Source: Capra hircus
Taxonomy: Eukaryota; Chordata; Mammalia; Artiodactyla; Bovidae
Length of the DNA stretch: 64,000 nucleotides
Assembly: GCF_001704415.2 (NCBI RefSeq)
Contig: NC_030812.1
Coordinates: 54,040,093 to 54,104,092, forward strand
Direction of reading: 5' to 3'
The notes under the pieces are model-generated. The model was not told the DNA's origin. It saw nothing but the letters and a program-made list of their open reading frames with translations, and searched no databases. Below, piece after piece: positions 56,803 through 64,000 of the stretch; positions within the stretch are counted from its first letter, which is position 1; the number at the start of each line of letters is the position of its first letter. The position numbers and the translations under genes are program-made.

Positions 56803-57010
56803 TTAGTCGCTCAGTCGTGTCCAACTCTTTGCAACCCCTTGGATTGTAGCCCACCAGATTCCTTCCTCTGTCCATGGGGATTCTCCAGGCAAGAATACTG
56901 GAGTGGGTTGCCATTTCCTTCCCCAGGGGATCTTCCTTACCCAGGGCTCAAACTCAGGTCTCCTGCATTGCAGGCAGATTCTTTACCATCTGAGCCACCA
57001 GAGAAGCCCT
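56803..57010 (-). mobile_element. Bov-tA SINE (antisense)
   Basis: Nearly full length; the B-box region is 'ggctcaaactc' and so mutated. Confidence 0.92.
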
Positions 57011-57218
57011 GTGGTAAATCCAGGACTATGCTATCCCATTCCTCCAAATTTCCATGGTTTTACTTAACCCCAGGAAAATAATACCCTTCCCCACAATTGT
57101 GGTGATTAAATGTAATAATAGATTACAGTGTCTACTGCACTACATGCTCATAATAATTGACAGTGAGTAATTGTGTAGAGTAACAGTAGCGGTTGTAAGT
57201 GATAGCAAACAGTGGTTG

Positions 57219-57416
57219 TGTATGCCCAATCACTCGATCATGTCCGACTCTTTGTGACGCTATGGACTGTAGCCCACCAGACTCCTCTGTCCATGAAATT
57301 CTCCAAGCAAGAATACCGGAGTGGGTTGCCTACTCCAGGGTATCTTCCCAACCCAGGAGATTGCATCTTCTGCATTGGCAGGCGGATTCTTTACCACTGA
57401 GCCACCTGGGAAGCAA
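57219..57416 (-). mobile_element. Bov-tA SINE (antisense)
   Basis: Body shortened ('gggttgcctactccagggta'); the head keeps 'ggcggattctttaccactga' but the B box is damaged. Confidence 0.9.
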
Positions 57417-57859
57417 GTAGTAGCTGTAGTCATACCCAACAAAGGAATGAGCACTCCATATCTGCTGGTTTGGTTAAAGCAAGTTATCTTCCTTGCAGAG
57501 ATTTCTCTTGTGTTGTTCAGAGGGGAAAATGTGAATATCTAGCCCATCCGAAGAGATATTTCAGGTTATCATTGTTTCCTGACCCTAGCCCTGAGGGCTT
57601 CCAGCTAATGTTTCCTGTTCTGAGTCCATGATTAGCAAACAACCTCTTGGTAATGGTTCATCTTTCCATGTGGGTTTTTCACCCAGGGAAAGCATACACT
57701 GACCACCTCCAGCTTTTCATATTTTTTTCTCTCATTATAATCTACTTTACAAAAAAAGAGAAAGAAAATGAAACTTCTTGCCTTATGGAAATTCTAATTT
57801 AGTGCTTTTTTCCTATTTCCTTTTTATGCACTGAATCCTTCACTGAGTAGGGAAACATT
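57417..57859. other. Unassigned spacer
   Basis: No gene or repeat recognised. Confidence 0.4.
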
Positions 57860-58865
57860 TCTGCACAGCAAAGGAAATAACAAAATGAAAAGGCAACGTA
57901 CAGAATGGGAGAAAATATTTGCAAACCCTATATCCGACAAGGTTAATTTCCAAAATATATAAAGAACTCATACAACTCAATAGCAAATCATAAAAAATAA
58001 AAACAACAAATAACTAGATGTTTTCTCAAAGGGGCTAAGGACTAAAATAGACATTTTTCCAAAGAAAATGCTACCAGTGGCAAATAGGTGCATAAAAAGA
58101 TGCTCAACATCACTAATCATCAGGAAAATGCAAATCAAAACCACAAATTATTACCTCATATCTGTTAGGATGACTATTTTTTTTTTTAAAGTAATAAGCA
58201 ATGGAAAAGATGTGTAGCAAAGGGAGAAAATGCACTGTTGGTGGGACTATAAAGTGACACCAACACTATGGCCAAACAGTATGGAGGTTTCTCAAAAAAT
58301 TAAAAATAAAACTGCTATATGATCCAGCAATCCCACTTTTGAGTATATATCAAAAGAAAGAATCTTGAAGAGGTATCGGTACTCCCGTATTCACTGTAGT
58401 ATTATTCACAGCAGCCAAGATACGGAAACAGCTTACATTTCCATCAATGGATGAATAAACAAAGATGTGAAATACACACACATACACACACACAGATAGT
58501 ATCCAGCCTTAAAAAGAAGGAACTCTTGTCATCTGTGGCAACATGGATGAACTTCATGCTAAGTGAAATAAGCCAGTCACTGAAGGACGTATACGACAAG
58601 ATGCCACTTATATAATGAATCTAAAATAGACTCACAGAAGCAGAGGGAAGGATGATGATTATGGGGGGGTTGGGAAGGGGGAAACAGGAAGTTGCTATTC
58701 ATTGGGTATGAAATCTCAGTGAGGCAAAACAAATACACCGTAGAGATCTGCTGTAAAACATAATGTCTACAGCTGATAATATTGTACTGTGTACAAAAGT
58801 TTGTTAAGAGGCCAGATCTCACGTTAAGTGTTCTTATCACAATGTAAAAATGAAAAAAACCAAAA
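57860..58865 (+). mobile_element. Old L1 (L1MA-like) 3' end
   Basis: 'gggagaaaatatttgcaaac', 'gatgctcaacatcactaatc', 'gatccagcaatcccactttt', 'caacatggatgaacttcatg' and 'atattgtactgtgtacaaaa' are in order. ORF2 C-terminal coding is decayed. A CA-rich insertion lies at 58474-58493. Confidence 0.88.
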
Positions 58866-58921
58866 GGTGAGCCTTGAAGATGGTTCTCTGAGAAGAAAAT
58901 AACAAAACGTTAAATATATGT

Positions 58922-59185
58922 CTTGCTGCTGCTGCTGCTGCTGCTAAGTCGCTTCAGTCGTGTCCGACTCTGTGTGACCCTGTAGACGGCAGCCCACCAG
59001 GCTCCCCCGTCCCTGGGATTCTCCAGGCAAGAACGCTGGAGTGGGGTGCCATTGCCTTCTCCAGTGCATGAAAGTGAAAAGTGAAAGTGAAGTCCCTCAG
59101 TCGTGTCCAACTCTTAGCAACCCCATGGACTGCGGCCCACCAGGCTCCTCCGTCCATGGGCTTTTTCAGGCAAGAGTACTGGAGT
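58922..59185 (-). mobile_element. Bov-A2 dimeric SINE, 5'-truncated
   Basis: Both monomers are present, but the first 15-20 bases of the 5' end are missing at 59185. The linker is at 59070-59092 and the tail is (tgc)7. Confidence 0.94.
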
Positions 59186-60429
59186 TAAGAAAGAAGCTTT
59201 CTAAAAAATAAATTAAGAAAAGCAATGGTAAGTAAGAAGAGCTCAGAATTCCATCCTGGAGTTACTAACTATAGATAATGACCTCTGACAAGTTGCATTC
59301 CCTCTCTGGCTTCAGTTCCGATCAATAAGGGAAGCGGTTGGTCCAAGACACTATACCGAATTAAATATGTGTCAATGAGGGTTGCATATGGCCAGGAGCC
59401 AATATTTATTTTATCTTCCAGATCAATACTACTCTGTTACAGATATAAAAATATTTCCACACTGTCTCTCATCACCTAAAATGCAAAATAGTCACAGGGA
59501 TGTTTAAACAAACTGAAATGTGGTTCAGGTCGGTGTTGGTAATTATAGATATGTTATCGTAGATGTTGAAATTTTCTGAGGCATGGTAAGCCAGCTTCCA
59601 CTGCAATAGTGACCCAATTTCCCAAACATTTTCTTCTCAGCCAATATAGACATGGTAATTGCACTTCTTTGGCCATAATTTGTTTCTCGTTTGTTAAAAA
59701 ACTTGTGATTTATTTAGTCCTGCTTGAAACCTGGCCTTGCGTTGTAGCCTATGCATCTGGAAAAGTAAGGAAGAGACAAATAGAATTACTTTTTCTTCCA
59801 GATTGTCACTCAGCTGTCTTTGAAACCAGTGCATTGTTACTAAGGTCTTAGAAATCTATAGACATACCGGGAAAGCCTTCAAGGTTTATTAGAGTGTGTT
59901 TATATTAATTCTGTGGCAGCTCAAACATTTGTGGCATGTGGTAGACTGTGAAATTTAACTCATCTGTGCTGTCTAGCCTGTCAGTTCTTTACAGTAATAT
60001 TGGATGAAGAAGTCATTGTGAAGTGGAAATTTGACTATTCAACTAAAGTATGTTTTGGGAGACATGATGTTTCCAGTAAAAATAAGCAACCACTACTTGG
60101 ATTACCAAATAGTCTTGTTATTTGGGAATCAGTCTCTGAAATACATACCAAACTAAACAGATAATGGCTCCAGAGTGAGCATAATAAGAGATTTTTAACT
60201 CCTGCCTCTTGCAAATATACATCCTTATTGCCATTGCACTCCTAAGCTGTGGAAGAGTACCTCTGAAAATATATTTCTTTTAATCAGACTGCAAAAGAAG
60301 AAACAAAATAATGAAGAAAAAGACATTCTTGAAGCAGTTCATTAAAACATATCTGTTTTCGTCTTCTGAGGCACTTACATGGTGAGATTATTTTAGGCAT
60401 TGTGAATGGATCAGACTGTCAGTACTACT
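59186..60429. other. Unassigned 1.2-kb stretch
   Basis: No young repeat and no supported gene. The frame 59609-59851 has no domain. Confidence 0.45.
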
Positions 60430-60910
60430 GTTATCACAAGTTTTCATTTATTGAGCATCTATACCCTATCTAGAACAAAGCATCATACATCCAGTATGTG
60501 TGTGCTCAGTCACTCAGTCGTGTCCGACTCTCTGCGACCCCGTGGACTATAAGCCCACCAGGCCCCTCTGTCCATGGAATTTTCCAGGCAGGAATGCTGA
60601 AGTGGGTGGCCACTCCCTCCTCCGGGGGATCTTCCTGACTCCAGGATCAGCCTTGCCTCTCTCGTGTCTGCTGCACTGGCAGGGAGGTTCCTCGCCACTG
60701 CGCCATCAGGGGAGTTTTGTTTCCCTGTAAAATGTGCATTGTTTCCCTACAAATCTGTGGATAGATATCGTCATGACTGTCTACAGATGAGGAAATTGAG
60801 TTTCCAAGAATTGTAATGAGTTCCTCAAATCACACACATCTACTTTGCAAAAGGTGGATCTGGGATTTGAACCCAGCTCCTAAGACTTGGTAGACAGCCC
60901 TTTAAAGAAA
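60430..60910 (-). repeat. MIR SINE (antisense) split by Bov-tA
   Basis: Left tip 'tttcatttattgagcatcta'; right part 'ctacagatgaggaaattgag' and 'ggatctgggatttgaaccca'. The two halves join as one antisense MIR around the SINE at 60497-60715. Confidence 0.75.
60497..60715 (-). mobile_element. Bov-tA SINE inside MIR
   Basis: Full length with a GC-rich, diverged head ('cctcgccactgcgccatcag'). Confidence 0.92.
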
Positions 60911-61130
60911 CCAGATGTCACAAATTCCGCTAGTAAAGTATTTTATCCTACAATGACCTTAATTTAAAGATCACCAAATCAAACTACTCAATCCTCATTA
61001 AGGTGGTTGAAAACATTAGATCATTCCTGCTATATTTGCATATCAGCCCTCCCCTACCTCCCATCTAACACTTAGAATTTCAAGTCTGAGATTCTGAAAA
61101 TTTTAAGCAGGATCACACATACAGAGAGTA
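60911..61130. other. Unassigned spacer
   Basis: Nothing recognised. Confidence 0.4.
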
Positions 61131-61295
61131 TGTGCCACTAGTGATAAAGAACTTGCCTGCCAATGCAGGAGACATAAGAGATGCCAGTTCTATCCCTGGG
61201 CATGGCAACCCACTGGAGAATCCCATAGATAGAGGAGCGTGGCAGGCTATAGTCCATAGAGTCACAAAGAGACTGACAGGACTGAAGTGACTTAG
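61131..61295 (+). mobile_element. Bov-tA SINE with internal deletions
   Basis: The head lacks its first bases. About 30 bases between 'atccctggg' and 'catggcaacccact' and another block before 'ggagaatccc' are missing. It runs into a CA/CG repeat. Confidence 0.88.
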
Positions 61296-61309
61296 CACAC
61301 ACACGTGCG

Positions 61310-61351
<42 letters not shown>
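61296..61351 (+). repeat. (CA)n(CG)n(CA)n alternating purine-pyrimidine tract
   Basis: A 56-base unbroken alternating tract with a 'gtgcgcgcgcgcgcac' core at the SINE tail. Confidence 0.97.
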
Positions 61352-61355
<4 letters not shown>

Positions 61356-61504
61356 AGGGAACAGGATTCAATTGAGCTAAAAGACAGAATGAACTTGGAT
61401 CTGAGCAATTTCACTCAGAAAGAACAAAGGATATTTTTTTGGGGGAAAAAGAAGTCTGTTAGAAAAAAAGATGGAAGTTCTTAGGATAAACTTGTTGCTT
61501 TTGT

Positions 61505-61618
61505 GACTTCCCTGACAGTCCAGTAATTAAGACTCTGCACTCTCAGTGCAGGGGGCACAGGTTCAATCCCTGGTTGGGGATCTAAGATCCCCTGTGCTGC
61601 ATGGGGTGGCAAAAAATT
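61505..61618 (+). mobile_element. CHR-2 type SINE
   Basis: 'gacttccctgacagtccagt', 'ggttcaatccctggttgggg' and 'gggtggcaaaaaattaaaac' give a complete short CHR-2. Confidence 0.85.
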
Positions 61619-61784
61619 AAAACTTGCTACATTACATTTAAAACAACATATAAACAAGGGAAACTGTTCTGAAGCTTTTCTGATAAAAATAAAAATATTT
61701 CCGCAATAAGGAGTTAGAAAATGTTCATTTAAAAAGAGATGTTCAAGCTACTGTGACTGCCAAGTCTGAAAGAAACATCAATAG

Positions 61785-61930
61785 TTCAAGAAAAAAAAAA
61801 TGGAACAAAGAAATGAAAAAGGGGAAAACGGGGAGGAATAAGAAAAGGGAGGAGAAGGAGATGAAGCAGATGAGCAGCAGCAAGAAGAAGAAAAGAGAAA
61901 AAGGAAGGGAGAACAAAAGAGACATTTAAA
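61785..61930 (+). repeat. Polypurine tract
   Basis: About 145 bases are almost all A and G, interrupted by 'gcagcagcaag'. The minus-strand frame over it is simply (L/F/S)-rich. Confidence 0.9.
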
Positions 61931-62074
61931 AATGAAGAGCTGCTCATTTGCCTTTATTCCTTTCCTTCCATCAATCTTTAATTTCTATTGAATAACTACT
62001 CGCTAAGGTATTTTATGGCCTTATCATTATTTTTGCTATGCTCAGAATGTTAAATATGTCAGATCAGAAATTTC

Positions 62075-62089
62075 TTTTTTTTTTTTTTT
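62075..62089 (+). repeat. (T)15 homopolymer
   Basis: T run followed by 'gctttctttgctg'. Confidence 0.95.
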
Positions 62090-62227
62090 GCTTTCTTTGC
62101 TGTTTTCTCTTCAGCATCTAGACCATCATAGGCATATAGATGACATACACTATGTTTGATGAGTGAATTTTCAAACCATACCTTTAAGTGCATTGAGTGA
62201 TAGGTAATTAACCTATTTCTCATATTA

Positions 62228-62440
62228 AATGCATGTGTATTAGTTGCTCAGTCATGTTTGACTGTTTGTGAGCCCAGTGACTATAGCCCTCCAGGCTTCT
62301 CAGCCTTCAAATTATCCAGGCAAGAATACTGGAGTGGATCTCCATTCCCTTCTCCAGAGGAACTTCCCAACCCAGAGATCAAACACTGGTCTCCGGCATC
62401 ACAGGCAGATTCTTTACCGTTTGAGCTACAGGGAACTCCA
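62228..62440 (-). mobile_element. Bov-tA SINE (antisense), diverged
   Basis: 'ccaggcttctcagccttcaa' replaces the usual 'ctcctctgtccatgggatt', and the B-box complement is 'agagatcaaac'. Confidence 0.88.
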
Positions 62441-62444
62441 GGAC

Positions 62445-62471
62445 TCAATATAAGTTCAGGACTTATATTGA
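62445..62471. repeat. Short perfect hairpin
   Basis: 'tcaatataagt' (62445-62455) pairs with 'acttatattga' (62461-62471) around a 5-base loop, directly after a SINE head. No U run follows, so it is not a typical terminator. Confidence 0.9.
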
Positions 62472-62607
62472 ATAACTGAGCAATACAGAGAATAACTCTC
62501 TGAGGATAGAATGAACTTTTCTGAACAAATGCATTTCAATTTAACATCTAACATGTCAGTTTTGGAGATATTTCAGACACACAGTAAATTATCAAATTGG
62601 TGTCAGT

Positions 62608-64000
62608 TGACTCAATATGCCAGCAAATTTGGAAAACTCAGCAGTGGCCACAGGACTGGAAAAGGTCTGTTTTCATTCCAATCCCAAAGAAAGGCAATGC
62701 CAAAGAATGCTTAAACTAATTGCACTCATCTCACATGCTAGTAAAGTAATGCTCAAAATTCTCCAAGCCAGGCTTCAGCAATATGTGAACCATGAACTTC
62801 CAGATGTTCAAGCTGGTTTTAGAAAAGGCAGAGGAACCAGAGATCAAATTGCCAACATCCTCTGGATCATCAAAAAATCAAGAAATTTCCAGAAAAACAT
62901 CTATTTCTGCTTTATTGACTATGCCAAAGCCTTTCACCGTGTGGATCACAAGAAACTGTGGAAAATTCTGAAAGAGATGGGAATGCAAGGCCACCTGACC
63001 TGCCTCTTGAGAAACCTATATGCAGGTCAGGAAGCAACAGTTAGAACTGGACATGGAACAACAGACTGGTTCCAAATAGGAAAAGGAGTACATCAAGGCT
63101 GTATAGTGTCACCCTGCTTATTTAACTTCTATGCAGAGTACATCATGAGAAACGCTGGGCTGAAAGAAGCACAAGCTGGAATCAAGATTGCCGGGAGAAA
63201 TATTAATAACCTCAGATATGCAGATGACACCACCCTTATGGCAGAAAGTGAAGAGGAACTAAAAAGCCTCTTGATGAAAGTGAAAGAGGAGAGTGAAAAA
63301 GTTGGCTTAAAGCTCAACATTCAGAAAACGAAGATCATGGCCTCTGGTCCCATCACTTCATGGCAAATAGATGGGGAAACAGTGGAAACAGTCTCAGACT
63401 TTATTTTGGGGGGCTCTGAAATCACTGCAGATGGTGATTGCAGCCACGAAATTAAAAGACGCTTACTCCTTGGAAGGAAAGTTATGACCAACCTAGATAG
63501 CATATTCAAAAGCAGAGACATTACTTTGCCAACAAAGGTCCATCTAGTTAGGGCTATGGTTTTTCCAGTAGTCATCTATGGATGTGAGATTTGGACTGTG
63601 AAGAAAGCTGAGCACCGAAGAATTGATGCTTTTGAACTGTGGTGTTGGAGAAGACTCTTGAGAGTCCCATGGACTGCAAGGAGATCCAACCAGTCCATTC
63701 TAAAGGAGATCAGTCCTGGTTGTTCTTTGGAAGGAATGATGCTAAAGCTGAAACTCCAGTACTTTGACCACCTCCTGCGAAGAGTTGACTCATTGGAAAA
63801 GACTTTGATGCTGGGAGGGATTGGGGGCAGGAGGAAAAGGGGACAACAGAGGATGAGATGGCTGGATGGCATCATCGATTCAATGGACATGAGTTTGAGT
63901 AAACTCTGGGAGTTGGTGATGGACAGGGAGGCCTGGTGTGCTGTAGTTCATGGATTCACAAATAGTCGGACATGACTGAGCAAATGAACTAAACTGAACT
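62608..64000 (+). mobile_element. BovB LINE, 5'-truncated; runs to window end
   Basis: It begins at 'actcaatatgccagcaaatt' inside the RT domain and ends in the gaactaaactgaact tail at the window edge. The 3' target duplication lies outside the window. It carries the longest frame in the window and few substitutions, so it is probably among the youngest BovB copies here. Confidence 0.95.
62617..63975 (+). pseudogene. BovB reverse-transcriptase C-terminal remnant (452 codons)
   Basis: Residues from about 37 onward are in the true BovB frame; the first 36 or so are in a shifted frame caused by a 7-base deletion near 62712-62722. The RT palm is readable: motif A 'FCFIDYAKAF' at about 97-106 with catalytic Asp101, motif B 'GVHQGCIVSPCLFN' at 157-170, and motif C 'YADD' at 201-204. 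The usual 'FDCVDH' after motif A is 'FHRVDH'. The C-terminal region ends at 'GFTNSRT' before a TGA stop. The endonuclease domain and the first part of the RT are missing, so this copy cannot retrotranspose by itself. The apparent ATG is not the native start. Confidence 0.92.

Noticed and set aside
1795..59185. Similar direct repeats across the window as a CRISPR-like array
   Set aside because: The repeats are dispersed SINEs of about 210-280 bases, in both orientations, at irregular spacing.
62445..62471. Hairpin as a transcription terminator
   Set aside because: No T run follows and the setting is a mammalian SINE boundary.

Overview
This window looks like nuclear DNA from a bovid ruminant (cattle, sheep, goat or buffalo type). 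The evidence is the repeat content: BovB (RTE-clade) LINEs, tRNA-Glu-headed Bov-tA SINEs, dimeric Bov-A2 SINEs, CHR-type cetartiodactyl SINEs, ruminant L1 (L1_BT) 3' ends and a BTMAR1-like mariner miniature, on a background of mammal-wide L2, MIR, MER1, MER5 and old L1M. I name these families from memory of their sequences, not from a search, and I cannot tell which bovid species it is.

I found no intact host protein-coding gene, rRNA, functional tRNA gene or CRISPR array. The window reads as intergenic or deep intronic sequence. The longest open frames belong to retrotransposons: a 452-codon reverse-transcriptase remnant at 62617-63975, BovB frames near 42189-43410 and 10892-11620, and an L1 ORF2 C-terminus at 32325-32873.

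Layout. 1-8.3 kb: an L2 tail, Bov-tA and Bov-A2 insertions, a BovB 3' end, an old antisense L1 split by later insertions, then a 345-bp head-to-head inverted repeat (7234-7578) next to a possible processed pseudogene, and a CHR-1 SINE. 8.3-13.5 kb: a BovB copy carrying a second, oppositely oriented BovB with an inverted 5' end; the geometry and an 11-bp target duplication point to twin priming. 13.7-15.1 kb: a fossil of a hAT-type, ZMYM1-like transposase gene in two opposite-strand pieces. 15.2-26.4 kb: mixed SINEs, MER1, a mariner miniature, two Bov-A2 copies and a BovB tail. 26.4-31.7 kb: a 5.3-kb stretch with almost no young repeats. 31.7-34.3 kb: Bov-A2, an L1_BT 3' end and L2. 34.3-41.7 kb: sparse, with an old mammalian repeat, MIR, L1M and one Bov-A2. 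41.8-44.0 kb: a 2.2-kb BovB. 44-49 kb: mostly old or single-copy sequence plus a BovB tail. 49.3-50.5 kb: an odd Bov-tA and an LTR-like element split by Bov-A2. 50.5-62.5 kb: old L1, MIR, MER5A and many Bov-tA. 62.6-64.0 kb: the BovB with the longest frame.

The elements interact mainly as parasites of each other. Bov-tA and Bov-A2 carry BovB-related 3' sequence and are thought to use BovB machinery. Younger elements repeatedly sit inside older ones. Bov-A2 copies carry a GAAA-rich linker resembling interferon-response motifs, which is the most plausible regulatory content here. The most unusual structures are the long inverted repeat, the twin-primed nested BovB pair, and the split hAT/ZMYM1-like fossil.
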